Shown here: positions 9,543 through 19,579 of the stretch, in pieces | Layout of the letters: each line of letters begins with the position of its first letter | How positions within the stretch are numbered: the first letter of the stretch is position 1 | From: Stentor coeruleus | Taxonomy: Eukaryota; Ciliophora; Heterotrichea; Heterotrichida; Stentoridae | Length of the DNA: 49,130 nt | Direction: 5' to 3' | NCBI GenBank assembly: GCA_001970955.1 | Contig: MPUH01000507.1 | Coordinates: 1 to 49,130 of the forward strand | Translations under genes and position numbers: made by a program | Notes under the pieces: generated by a model | What the model saw: only the letters and a program-made list of their open reading frames with translations | What the model was told of the DNA's origin: nothing | The model's database searches: none

Positions 9543-9691
9543 ATGCAAGTCAAAAAAGGAATCTCCAAGACTTGATTAAATCTGTATGAGCTTGTAAAAC
9601 CGCTGCCAAAAAGCGTGTTGTTATCTCAAATGAAAGTACTGAAATCAGAGAAAACTTTAGAGATGAAGGGATAAAACCTTATTATTATTAG
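9543..9691 (+). pseudogene. Short broken coding stretch with in-frame TGA
   Basis: Base composition rises and two frames look coding. The ATG at 9543 opens a frame that hits TGA after 10 codons, then continues as LNLYELVKPLPKSVLLSQMK and onward to a TAA at about 9672. Another frame reads KTAAKKRVVISNESTEI and onward, ending in a run of Tyr and TAG (9689-9691), again with one TGA upstream. The preceding DNA has the C-rich 5'-flank signature and the following DNA is G-richer, so a + strand transcription unit is plausible. No 15-16-nt intron repairs it. It could be a remnant, a sequencing error, a non-coding RNA, or (speculatively) recoding of TGA. Confidence 0.3.
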
Positions 9692-10217
9692 ACTAAAAAT
9701 TGACTATATCACTTTAGGGACCACAAGGTCAAAAATTATTATCATTGATACTATTCCAAATAATTATTAGTTTTATAAATCATTAGGGATTTTAGAATAT
9801 AAGATTGAGGATTTTTTTTTCCTGTGGCTTGTATCAGATTTGATAGGATTTCGGATATGATCTAAATTTTAATTGCCTTCATATTCTAAATAAATTAAAG
9901 TGTTATAGTTTTANGATATGATCTAAATTTTAATTGCCTTCATATTCTAAATAAATTAAAGTGTTATAGTTTTAATGATAAATGTTTTGTTTATGTTAGT
10001 AAATACTATAATTTTTCTCTCAACCTAATAAATTCAAATACAGCTTATTTATTCTTCATTATAATTCAAACCACAGCTTAAGCTATCATGATTTCTATCA
10101 CTTGCATATTCTCAAAAATAACTCTAATAAAATACCTTTCACAAACCTTCGTCATAGGGTATTCCCTATTAAAACTCTCTCATTATCATCCTATCTATTT
10201 ACCATATAAAAAAAAAA
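9692..10217. other. Intergenic with N-joined duplication
   Basis: AT-rich DNA holding the duplicated 60-bp segment around N 9914 (listed separately). The last 200 bp is C-rich 5' flank of the gene at 10218. A short frame at 10088-10282 overlaps that gene's start in another frame and is not called. Confidence 0.4.
9854..9974. repeat. 60-bp direct repeat joined by one N
   Basis: Copy 1 (9854-9913) and copy 2 (9915-9974) are identical by eye and separated by a single N at 9914. This is the signature of two overlapping contig ends abutted rather than merged; a genuine tandem duplication is the alternative. Confidence 0.85.
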
Positions 10218-10688
10218 ATGCACAACGGTGTTATACATATAAAAGTCAATCTTCAACAGATCGCATCACCACGGCCACATGAAATACCTCGTCCAAAAAC
10301 TCTCATATACAAACATCTTTCAATCCACAAAAGCGCGCTCTCTTTAACAATCCCTTCAGAGTCTTCACCAAGACTACTTCATCTAAAAGAAAACATAGCT
10401 AATTTCCAAGCTAAAAACCTAAAATCTCCTTCAAATACAGAAAATACACAAAAAACTCAAGAAGATATAAAGAAAAAAGTAGAAACTCCAAAAGAAAATT
10501 CAAAAGGAAAAATCATTAATAAAATAACCTCTCAAGAGCCTAAAAAAATAGGAACCTGCTTGAAATATTATGAAAATATTGTATCGTTATCAAGTAATCT
10601 TAATAAAATTCCTTCACAATTGTCACCTCATAATAAAAAAGGTAGCTTAACACCTCGGAGTATTGGTATGATTAAACGAAAACAATAG
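10218..10688 (+). CDS. Small basic protein, unknown
   Basis: A 156-aa Lys/Ser/Pro/Thr-rich protein without transmembrane segments or recognised domain. The C-terminal part includes a short hydrophobic-aromatic patch (CLKYYENIVSLSS) and an SLTPRS motif. ATG follows an A11 run after a C-rich flank; the stop is TAG, followed by a G-richer 3' flank. This skew matches other genes and supports expression from this strand. It is similar in style to the 147-aa protein at 2903-3346 but not obviously homologous. Confidence 0.65.
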   Translation: MHNGVIHIKVNLQQIASPRPHEIPRPKTLIYKHLSIHKSALSLTIPSESSPRLLHLKENIANFQAKNLKSPSNTENTQKTQEDIKKKVETPKENSKGKIINKITSQEPKKIGTCLKYYENIVSLSSNLNKIPSQLSPHNKKGSLTPRSIGMIKRKQ

Positions 10689-11316
10689 GATAAATACTTG
10701 AAAAAAAATAATCAAAGCTCTCATTTAAAAGAATATAATTATCATATTTTATTATATTATAATTAGGTTCAAGTTGAGTTTTAGTTTATAGAAAAATTAT
10801 TCTTAGAATTAAGATTTCTGAGTTTTCAGAAGGAGTTTGTTGGAAAATTGACTTAAGTTTTTTATATAAAGAAAATGCTAAGATTTTGAAGGGTTAATTA
10901 GAATTTTATTTGGAAAATAAGTGGAAAATAAGTGGAAAATGAAAGATTATGAAGTTTATGATAATTTTTAGCATACACTAATTAGTTTGATTAGGTAAAA
11001 CATAATAAAATAGGTATTATGAAGTTGATTAGAGCTTATAATAGTCTTTGAAATATTAGCAAAGCCCTTAAATTATTTAAGAGATTTACCAGAACTATTC
11101 AGAAACATAAAAATATCATCTTCAAAAGTTATAAATTTTCTAAACAATAAATAATCTTTCATTCCTATAACGAGGCTAGTCTATTTATCATTAGATCAAT
11201 CTACTGAATATCAAAGTTCAGGTTTTTATTTATCTGAAATTCACTAAAAAATCTTTGAATCCCATAATAAAATTTAAGAAAAATCACTATTTAAAGAAAA
11301 CATGGAATTAGTATTC
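10689..11316. other. Intergenic, 3' flank and U2 upstream region
   Basis: G-rich 3' flank of the previous gene, with a short triple GGAAAATAAGT repeat near 10912-10940. The final 100 bp or so precedes U2 and must contain its promoter; I cannot assign a proximal sequence element from one copy. Confidence 0.4.
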
Positions 11317-11505
11317 ATACCTTCTCGGCTTTTTGGCTAAGATCAAGTGTAGTATCTGTTCTTATCAGTGTGAAAACTGGTATCCACTCTACTGAGTGGC
11401 GTTTTTCACATTAATTTCTTGACGGGAGCGAGGCCTTTCCAGCTTGCTGGGAACCTTGCAATGGGTCGCCCTTGTATTGCACTTACCTCAAGTGGCGGCC
11501 TACCC
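11317..11505 (+). ncRNA. U2: U2 spliceosomal snRNA
   Basis: About 189 nt. It starts ATACCTTCTCGG, followed by CTTTTTGGCTAAGATCAAG and the branch-point-recognition sequence GTAGTA (11349-11354) within the near-invariant GTGTAGTATCTGTTC block. An Sm-site-like segment (AATTTCTTG, about 11413-11421) follows, then GC-richer 3' stem-loops including GCAAT (11458-11462) pairing with ATTGC (11476-11480) and a final TTACCTCAAG loop like loop IV. Length matches the roughly 188-nt metazoan U2. It pairs with the intron branch point and with U6. Ends are approximate. It is the most GC-rich block of this neighbourhood. Confidence 0.97.
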
Positions 11506-12205
11506 TCCTTTATAAATTAACAGAAAATCTATATTTTACATCTATGTTTATATATACATACTTTTATCTATATTTTTTTCTTTCATTCTATATCATTACA
11601 GTTTTTACTTTATTATTTGTAATTTATATGTTTATATATCATATATTGTTTAACATATAAGTTTATTTATAAGAATGTATAAATAATATTATCATAAGTC
11701 TTTTTAATACATCATAATTATAGACTTAGGTACTCTAATGATGCTAGATTATAGCTTAAATATAAAAACTTGTCTTAGGAGTTATGAAAAATTAAATATC
11801 CCCTCTAAACTCTGTGAATTTAACGATTTTTTTTTAGGCACAAATATGATTACTTATTCAATACCTCTGTAAACTTGTACAACATATAATAAACTCAAAC
11901 TATCACTTTTTCAACATTTTCTTAGAATATCTCAAGATTATTCTCTTAATTTTGATGTTTATTTTCTCTTAAAATATCCTATCAAAACTTGTTGCAAAAC
12001 TTTTTATGCTCTATAAAATAGTCACATTCATAAAAGCCCCTTCCTCTATTTCTTTATATCTAAAATAATAATAACAATCATCTTAATTTCGTAAATTAAT
12101 CTAAATAACATTAATCAGCCTTTAGAAAAAAACATCAATCCTCTATTCTCTTCTTATAAACTAAAATCTATACATAAATACTAAATAATAATAACTTAAA
12201 CTAAG
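11506..12205. other. Intergenic, AT-rich
   Basis: Nothing callable. The right part (about 11880-12200) is C-rich on the + strand, which fits the 3' flank of the minus-strand gene at 12206-12538. A 62-codon frame just after U2 is a low-complexity Tyr/Phe/Ile frame overlapping the snRNA and is not a gene. Confidence 0.5.
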
Positions 12206-12538
12206 TTACGCATACTTAGAAGATATCTGATCGTATTCAGCCAAGTTTATTCTTCCCCAAAGTCCTTGGATCATGCTATTCAAACACAAAGTATTGCATT
12301 CACGAACTTGCTGACGGGCATTCATTTGGCATTCACGATAACAGTCTTTCATTTTATTCAATTCTCCAGCACGCCATTTCTGAGATGGTTTATCTAAGCT
12401 CAGAGCTACTTCATTCATAACAAGCCGTTCTTCCATTGCCCTTCTACATTTCTTGGTATTATCTTTAGTTTCGCTTCTGCAGTTACTTTGAAGTCCTGAC
12501 AAGACCCCTTTAAGTGCTGCTGCATAGTTTTCAGCCAT
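12206..12538 (-). CDS. Small twin-CX3C helical protein
   Basis: A 110-aa, mostly helical protein with paired cysteines: CYREC (CX3C), ten residues, then CNTLC (CX3C), at about residues 66-85. A CX10C pair lies earlier (about 20-31). Twin CX3C motifs 11-16 residues apart define the small Tim chaperones of the mitochondrial intermembrane space, and other twin-Cys motifs (CHCH proteins) are imported there by the Mia40 disulfide relay. The spacing here (10) is just outside the Tim range and the extra pair is unusual, so a mitochondrial intermembrane-space location is an inference, not an identification. ATG start and TAA stop; the skew of both flanks fits a minus-strand gene. Confidence 0.75.
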   Translation of the reverse strand: MAENYAAALKGVLSGLQSNCRSETKDNTKKCRRAMEERLVMNEVALSLDKPSQKWRAGELNKMKDCYRECQMNARQQVRECNTLCLNSMIQGLWGRINLAEYDQISSKYA

Positions 12539-12746
12539 TTAATGTATATAATTTAGTTTTTTTTTCAAAGAAAATCAAGTGTAATTTAAGACTAGAGATT
12601 GATTTATGATAAAAATATACAAAAACTCTACTTATAAGACTACTTTAAAAAGATTTTTTGAAAACAGGGAAAAAAAAGGTTTTTGAGTTATTATATATGT
12701 TCTAAGCGAATATTATATTAAAATACTTCGAATATAAAACGAATAT

Positions 12747-13304
12747 ATGTCAAATAGCAGTGAAAGAAATGAACTAGAAAAAATTGGACTCCCTGTTGAA
12801 GAAACACCTAATGGGGATATTCCTGAAGGCTTATGTCTTGAAGTTCCTAACAATACAATAGAAATCCATACAGCCACTTTAATTCACGATCCGTTTGTAT
12901 ATGAAAATCTTATCAAGTATTCATATTTTCTTAGACTAGCCAGTATTCTTGACCTTATTTTTTGTATTCTGATTTTTTCAAACAGCCCAGGAGTTCTTTC
13001 TCTTATTATATCACTTCCTATAGTAGGTTATCTTGCTGCTAAATACTATCACAAAGGTTTAATAACATTTTATGGCTTTTATCTTGTCATTAAAATCATC
13101 CTTAAAGCTATACTTTTCACATCATTATCTGAAGGATGGAAAACTTTTATGTTTTCAGGTTGCAAAGTTACATTTGATTTTATAGTCCTTTTGGTCCTTA
13201 TAAGTTTCTATAAAAACTTATCAGAAATCGGCAAAGAAGAAAAAAACGCTTTGAGGATGAATGATTTTACAGACTTCTATGAAGATATAGCTAGGGTAAA
13301 TTAA
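12747..13304 (+). CDS. Four-pass membrane protein, unknown
   Basis: A 185-aa protein with a soluble acidic N-terminus (about 1-50) and four predicted hydrophobic helices at roughly 53-72, 76-97, 103-125 and 135-160, then a short charged C-terminal tail. I see no signal peptide or conserved catalytic motif, and no family is recognised. ATG lies in an A-rich context 208 bp from the divergently oriented gene at 12206-12538, so the two genes share an upstream region; stop is TAA. Confidence 0.8.
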   Translation: MSNSSERNELEKIGLPVEETPNGDIPEGLCLEVPNNTIEIHTATLIHDPFVYENLIKYSYFLRLASILDLIFCILIFSNSPGVLSLIISLPIVGYLAAKYYHKGLITFYGFYLVIKIILKAILFTSLSEGWKTFMFSGCKVTFDFIVLLVLISFYKNLSEIGKEEKNALRMNDFTDFYEDIARVN

Positions 13305-14422
13305 ACTAAGTATTCTATGTTTAGAAAAAGATATAATTTTTAACTGGAGAATTTGATTTTTTAAGTGAGATTTTGTTATAGGTGGACTTAAAGTTAGATA
13401 ATTTCTTAGGATTATTTTGGCAAGGTATATGGAAAATATGTTTTATTATAAGACTCTAGAAAGAATTTAGAAGTTGGATTTAAGTATATTATGGGAAAAT
13501 TTACAGTTTTTTGAGAGGATAAAATGATTATTTTTGTGTTTTATGATGTTTTGGTTTTATGGGTAAGCTTTTGATTGGTGAAATTAAAACTCCTGGTTTG
13601 AGGGTTTTTAATCTGAAAAATAAAAATTTCTATGATCGCTATGAAGATTATAACACAAGTATGTTGTCAACAAAGGTTTTATTGTATAAAACTAAATTTC
13701 TTTAAAGGAAAATTTTTATAAATGCATTTTCCTTAGCTTATTTCGTGATGATTAAATCAACTATTAAGCTCATAGTTTTGTTTGGGATCATACAAATGCC
13801 TTCCCTTGCATATAATGCCTCTTTAGTCCAAGAAAAAGTCTAGTTAAATAAAAAAGCCTTACTTATTTTTGGATAACTTCATTAGCTTTTTTTAATAGAA
13901 ATATGAATTAAGCTATTCAAACCTCCTAGAACCAAAAAAGAGTTAACAATTCATAAGAAATATATCTATCCCTAATAATTTTACCCTTAATAACCTATCG
14001 TCTAACTCTAATTAAGCCTTCTCTCATAAAAAATGCTCTTCCTTAGCTTTTTCTATAAGATATTATCAATATCGACTTTCAAAATTTTGGTGTTTCATTT
14101 TTCTTTCAAGTTTTCAAGCATTCAAGTAAAAAACACTTTGCAAAAATCCCAAGTATAAAGACTTGATTCCAAACAGTAAAGAAAAGCATGCAAAAGCCCT
14201 ACTAAGCGTATACAAAAGAGTTTTTACTATTTGCCATTAATTTTTCAGTTGTCAAGCAAGTAAAAACTGATCGATTAGAGCCATAATTTTTTAGTATCAT
14301 ATAAATCGACTATAATATTCATAAAACCAATAAAAACTTTGAAAGATACTTAACTAGTTATAAGTCTAACAATTTTATATAAATGCTTTAATTTATAATA
14401 TACCGTCACTTGACTATCATGC
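13305..14422. other. Convergent intergenic region
   Basis: Skew runs from G-rich (3' flank of the + gene) to C-rich (3' flank of the minus-strand gene at 14423), as expected between convergent genes. One ATG-led 48-codon frame at 13559-13705 has plausible protein composition but lies in G-rich 3' flank and is listed at low confidence. No RNA or repeat was seen. Confidence 0.45.
13559..13705 (+). CDS. Possible 48-aa ORF
   Basis: An ATG-to-TAA frame of 48 codons whose translation (starting MGKLLIGEIKTPGLRVFNL, later YDRYEDYNTS) is less low-complexity than random AT-rich frames. No homologue is recognised and the flank lacks the usual C-rich upstream signature. It may be chance or a relic. Confidence 0.18.
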   Translation: MGKLLIGEIKTPGLRVFNLKNKNFYDRYEDYNTSMLSTKVLLYKTKFL

Positions 14423-14596
14423 TTAGTTTACAACTTCACTAGCATAATCTGAGAAAGATACATCCTTTATTAAACTTCCATGAGATGGCTGAAAAACATC
14501 TTTTATCTTCTGTACTGGGCTATCTGCTATTGGACTTAGCATGTTTTTGACTCTAGTCACAAACGGGTGCTCGATAATTTTTTTGCTTGCTTCCAT
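14423..14596 (-). CDS. Small family protein, copy A (57 aa)
   Basis: A 57-codon gene plus TAA. It carries the family core IEHPFVTRVKNML at residues 8-20, an SPVQKIKD segment (26-33) and FQPSHGSL (35-42). The same motifs occur in the same order in the genes at 16377-16565 and 17517-17693, with low nucleotide identity outside the motifs, so this is conserved protein rather than a DNA repeat. There is no signal peptide, transmembrane segment or cysteine. All three start ME and have a similar A-rich TAAATGGAA start context. Flank skew (G-rich right, C-rich left on the + strand) is that of an expressed minus-strand gene. Function unknown; the conserved SP and HPF motifs could be docking or phosphorylation sites, which is speculation. 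Confidence 0.8.
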   Translation of the reverse strand: MEASKKIIEHPFVTRVKNMLSPIADSPVQKIKDVFQPSHGSLIKDVSFSDYASEVVN

Positions 14597-16376
14597 TTAT
14601 TTATATAGGAAAATATGTTTTCTAAATCAAATCTAGAACCTTTAGAGATAATCATTAAGCTTTTATATTTGGATTCTGTTTATAAATTACAAGTTGTATG
14701 ATAGTAAAGAATTAAGATACTCTTATAGGATTTTTTTTTAAAAGGTTTATGGTAAAAAAAGTATTTTAATTAATAGGTAGATGATTATAAGTGTTTTAAA
14801 TAAAGGAAAGTTATTTTTGTTAATGAATACAATGTAATAGACTTAAAGCTTAGGATTAATCTAGGAATTTGATGATTATGATTGGATTAAAGATGATGAG
14901 TTTTTGAATATAATTTTTATGATAAGTGTATGATTTTTAGCTTTTATAGCTGATTATTTAAGATAAAAAGTGGAATTATATCAGAATTAATATATATTGT
15001 AATATGATAAGGTGTTTAATGGAATTTTTCAGCAAAAATTCTTGAATATTAGGAAAAGGTATGCATATTTTTTTTTAGAATATATAATATTGATTTTTGT
15101 TGGATTTAAGTTTAATAAGAAAGTGGTAGCCTTATTTTTAGAGTATTTTATAAGCTTTTTCATGCTTACTTTACTAGATAATCTTTGTTTAAACCTATAT
15201 AAATTGTTATACCGAATATATATATTGTCAATTCACTTATACAAATTAGCCTAGATTTCAATATTGGAAAATGATTATATCTAGAATAAATCTTAATGAT
15301 AAATAGATATGCTATTAAAATTCCAGCATTAATCTCAGTTTGTTCTAATAGTTGCTATATATTATGGATAAATAAAATATATTAAATTAAAAAATCTTAT
15401 ATATATCTAAATCCTATAAAAGCATAAAATAGCTTAAGATATTTTTTTATTTTTTCAGCCCCGCACTTGTTTCTACTACAATCAAATATGTGTCCTATTA
15501 TAAAATTGCTTTAATTATAAAATATTAATGGTTTTTTGCATACTAGCAAACTTAAAACCTAATGAAAAATGATGCAAAATTTATTATTACTATTTTATCG
15601 CATATAAATGCTTGAAATATAAACATCATAATGATATCAAAGCCTATATTTTATTTTGAAAGCCAAAAGTCCATTAACTTTCACAAAGCCGGAAGAAAAA
15701 AAATTTTTTTTTGTGATGATATTAAAAATTACTATAGTTATCATAATCCCCAATAGCCGATTGNAAAGCCTATATTTTATTTTGAAAGCCAAAAGTCCAT
15801 TAACTTTCACAAAGCCGGAAGAAAAAAATTTTTTTTTGTGATGATATTAAAAATTACTATAGTTATCATAATCCCCAATAGCCGATTTAAAATTTTTAAT
15901 ATGATCTATAGTGCTAAAACTATAAAATTATGCTAAATCGCAAGTATGCAAATTTTTGTATTTGACATATTTTGCTTGATAAGATAATAATTATAATAAT
16001 TTTTACATACAAAATCCATTAAAGTATACTGTGGTGATCATATTTGAATAAATATAAGCATATTTCAAAATTTTTCTAAGCAAGAATATCAACTTAAAAT
16101 CTAGTTTTTTAAGATATTTCACTCTAAAATATTATTTAAGCTAAACATGAATTATATTTAGAGCACTTAGCATAAGACATGTATCATAACACTTAAAAAC
16201 TCAAAAACAAAAATTTTAACTCATTCATCTAAAATACTAAATATAAGCACTACTAAAATATATCATTATAATTACTCTATCAGTATTTCCACGTATAGGA
16301 CAAAAACTAAAATATAGTCAAATGATTTTAGTCTACCATAAAGATTATTATAAAAACAGGCTATTTAAAGTGAATA
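14597..16376. other. Sparse AT-rich spacer in small-gene array
   Basis: About 1.8 kb between copies A and B. It contains the 125-bp N-joined duplication (listed separately) and otherwise very AT-rich DNA. An 80-codon + frame at 15012-15254 is Phe/Tyr/Leu/Ile-rich and looks like a chance frame. Skew changes from G-rich to C-rich along the spacer. I looked for further copies of the IEHPF motif on both strands and saw none. Confidence 0.45.
15639..15888. repeat. About 125-bp direct repeat joined by one N
   Basis: Copy 1 (15639-15763) and copy 2 (15765-15888) flank N 15764. They are almost identical and appear to differ in the length of an A/T homopolymer, a typical sequencing difference between two reads or contig ends. 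Most likely an unmerged contig overlap. Confidence 0.85.
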
Positions 16377-16565
16377 TTAATCAGCTATGCTTTCAGCAAT
16401 GCTGTTCTGATTTTGGCTCATATATGCAATTGCTCTTTTCAAGCTTCCATGCGAAGGCTGGAATGCATCTCTCACAGTTAAAATAGGACTTGAAGGACGC
16501 GCAAGCATGGCTTTTACTCTTTTGACAAAAGGATGTTCTATCATAGTCTCTTTATATGGTTCCAT
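16377..16565 (-). CDS. Small family protein, copy B (62 aa)
   Basis: A 62-aa protein with the family core IEHPFVKRVKAML (residues 9-21), SSPILTVRD (25-33) and FQPSHGSLKR (35-44), followed by an acidic/Gln/Asn tail with no counterpart in the other copies. It is closest to copy A through the shared FQPSHGSL. It is an independent ATG-TAA gene with correct flank skew. It sits 1.8 kb from A and about 0.95 kb from C, all in the same orientation, so the array most likely arose by tandem duplication followed by divergence. No cysteine, membrane segment or known domain. Confidence 0.82.
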   Translation of the reverse strand: MEPYKETMIEHPFVKRVKAMLARPSSPILTVRDAFQPSHGSLKRAIAYMSQNQNSIAESIAD

Positions 16566-17516
16566 TTATTAGAACAGTTGTAAAATATTAAGTAAATAGC
16601 ATTATACCAAATAAACAAAAAAAAATATGCTTAAAAAATGCCATATTAAACTAGCTATATTTTTGTAATGTTTTTTTGCTTTAATAAATGCTTAGATTTT
16701 CGTAAATTATTATTTGTGAATTATTTAATTTTAGAACTACAGAAGGTAGAGCTTGAGTTATAATTTATATGAAATTCCCGGAAAATTAGGATTATCTTCG
16801 AAAAATGTTTATAATGGATGTAAAGTATATAAATGCTTATAATAGACAAATTAAATAACAAGATAATATCATTTAATAGTTGTTTAAACTGTAAAAAATC
16901 AAAAATATTTTACATTAAATTTAGCTTAATAGTAAACAAAAAAATAAATTAAACACTGAAAAATTTAAGTAAATCATAAGCCAACCATAAAGGTTACTAT
17001 TAAAAAGTTTAGAGACATTTTATCTTTACTTTCATAATCATATTGTATATATTTACCTCAAAAATAGTAATAAAATAATATAGAAATATGGGTATTAAAG
17101 TGTTAATATTTTATAGTGAAACTCAACTGATTTTTTTTTAAAAACAAAATCAAACATAAAAAACTCTTTATTCTTAACAAAATCCTACTTATAATTATTT
17201 AATGATGCATTAAAATAATTATTTAATAGTTTATATACTTTATCGGCATCAACATATAAGTATCCCAAAAAACCGCTAACTCTTATAATATATTCTTATG
17301 GAAAATTTAAATATTAACAGCTTAATATCAGCATCTAGACTATATCAAAAATCATGTTAGCCAAATCTAAATCTCAAATACACGTAAAATCGTAAGAATA
17401 CTTTAAACTTACTACCAAATCATAATATAAAATAATCTATATTCCAACCTTAAATCAAATCTAAAATAAAGATCAAACATTAATATTTCTCAAATAAAAC
17501 AAGATAATTTTACTTT
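16566..17516. other. Sparse AT-rich spacer
   Basis: About 950 bp between copies B and C. G-richer near B (its 5' flank) and C-rich near C (its 3' flank). No ORF, RNA or repeat was supported. Confidence 0.5.
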
Positions 17517-17693
17517 TTAGCTAAGAATTACATTAGCATTTAACTTTACACTTGAAAATTTAAATCTTTTTATTTGTCCACTTCCAGGCTGTTCATTGTC
17601 TTTTATTTTCATTACAGGTGAGATTGGCATTTCAAATCTAGCTTTTACTCTGCTTACAAAGGGATGCTCAATTTTATTCTTCTGATATTCCAT
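17517..17693 (-). CDS. Small family protein, copy C (58 aa)
   Basis: A 58-codon gene plus TAA, the most divergent member. The core is IEHPFVSRVKARF (residues 8-20), then PISPVMKIKD (23-32) and a degenerate QPGSGQIKRF (35-44) in place of FQPSHGSLKR. The Lys-rich C-terminus differs from A and B. That the IEHPFVxRVK and SPhxxh+D motifs survive while the rest diverges implies purifying selection on the protein. The ATG lies in the same A-rich TAAATGGAA context. Too short to stand out by length alone; the paralogy supports it. Confidence 0.78.
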   Translation of the reverse strand: MEYQKNKIEHPFVSRVKARFEMPISPVMKIKDNEQPGSGQIKRFKFSSVKLNANVILS

Positions 17694-19579
17694 TTATAAA
17701 GCATATTTGTAGTAAAATACCTATACTAATAAAAACCTTAATTTTTTAAATAAGGCTTTTATATATATATTATAATTCGATAAGATTAGATAATGATATA
17801 TATATCCAATATTAGAAAAGATAATATGATAAACCTAACAACCTCAGATAATGATATATATATCCAATATTAGAAAATATAATATGATAAACCTAACAAC
17901 CTCTATGAATCAGATAGAGAATTTCAGATTTCCAGTAAAAATGCATATTAAGCTAGACAATATATAGGATTAATAGAGTAATGATTATTATAGTATTTGT
18001 AGATAATGATTAAAATTTGTTTAGCTTTTATGTAAAATTATTTGACTAAGTCTATTAAAAAGGTATTTTATTAGTATTTTATTGGTATGTAAGTTATATA
18101 TAATATCATATAGCAATAATTATCGTGGTTTTTGATGATAAAGCGCAAAGGAGATTTTTTAATAAACTATAAGCACTGTGAAGTCTAAAAAATCATATCA
18201 AAACCTCAGTTGCGTTTAAAATATAAAGAATGTATTCGGATATATAATTTTTTGATATATTTTTCTATAATAATAATAGGAGTTGAGGTTATATAATTTT
18301 ACAAAATGCTATCTGTTATATATAAAAACTAGAGATTTGCTTAAGTTTTTCCAAATACTGTCTTTAACATTGTTTAAATTACTGATTTTTATAAAAAACT
18401 ACAGTTTATATAAAGGCCTTTAAGCTACAAATCTAAACTAAAAATTTTTAGTAAGAATCAAGATCTCGAAAATAGATAAACACATAAATATAGTCTAACA
18501 AATTTGCATGCTTATGAACAGTTATTCACTTTATTATAATTATAATGCTCCTAATGATTGATATAAATAATTATTATTTTCTACTTAGATGCAAATAAGA
18601 TTCTTTAAAAACCTTTAACACTTTAGAGTTTTTTAAAGAAATATTATATTTTAAATGTTGCTAATAACTTTTTTAATATCTTGGATTCTTATCATGTATA
18701 GTAAATATATTTAAGTTATGATAAAGATAAAAATATTAGAGGTGAGTAGAGGAAAATTAACTTTATAATGATTTATTTGAAAAAATCTTCATATAATTTT
18801 TTGTATGCATATTCTATAATTTTATACTAGTTCTAGTTTATTAATATTTTTTATCTGCAAGAGAAATTCAATGACTAAAATTTAGAAGATTTTAACACAG
18901 AATTTATACAAAATCTATGAATAATTTAAGGCTATTAAGAATTAATTGCTGTATTTTATTGAATAAAACTAATTTAGATTGACCAATTGTCTTTATATTT
19001 TTAGGCCTTAATGCAATTTATAAGAAATTTTATTTTTATTTATTATATCATGCTTAAGCATTATTTTTGGCAAATATGCTAAAGAATTATAATATTACAG
19101 TTAGTTTGCTATAATCAAAGACTAAAGTTATCTTTAATAAAATTAACTTTTTTATATTCCCTTTATTCTAAATAAATTCCCTTTTAGCCATCAACCTGCA
19201 AATTATAATTATTATATTATCCTTATAAAATATCCTAAAACATAATATAAATCAATATCATAAAAGCTTTAAAACTACTTCAAACATTTATTTTTATCAG
19301 CCTAACTAAAACAACACCCATTATAATCTCAAGCATTTAGCCCATAATCCAAAAAGCCTAAATCTTATTATAAAAAAAAATTCCCCACAAATCTATTTGA
19401 TCCCTTATCTCTCCATATAATCACAATCTTTCCTTATAAAATCTTCATCTCTTATAAAAACCCTTCTAAGCCTTATTCTCATAATACCCAATAGCCAAAT
19501 TGCAAACAATTTATCTTTCCTACAATTCTATATGGTTTATTCCATCCATATATTATACAACCCACCATGATAAATACAA
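17694..19579. other. Divergent intergenic region, very AT-rich
   Basis: About 1.9 kb between copy C (minus) and the BRAP homologue (plus). It contains a 58-bp tandem duplication (17788-17903). The last 450 bp is extremely C-rich and G-poor (no G in 19201-19260), the typical 5' flank of a + strand gene. No other gene or RNA was seen. Confidence 0.5.
17788..17903. repeat. 58-bp tandem duplication
   Basis: Unit 17788-17845 is repeated at 17846-17903 with about one mismatch (AAAAG versus AAAAT) and no N between copies. Because reads apparently crossed it, this is probably a real tandem duplication. Confidence 0.85.

Noticed and set aside
11472..11660. 62-codon frame overlapping the U2 gene
   Set aside because: Begins inside the snRNA and continues as low-complexity Tyr/Phe/Ile codons.
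15012..15254. 80-codon + frame between small-gene copies A and B
   Set aside because: Phe/Tyr/Leu/Ile-dominated composition typical of chance frames in AT-rich DNA, with no C-rich 5' flank or homology.
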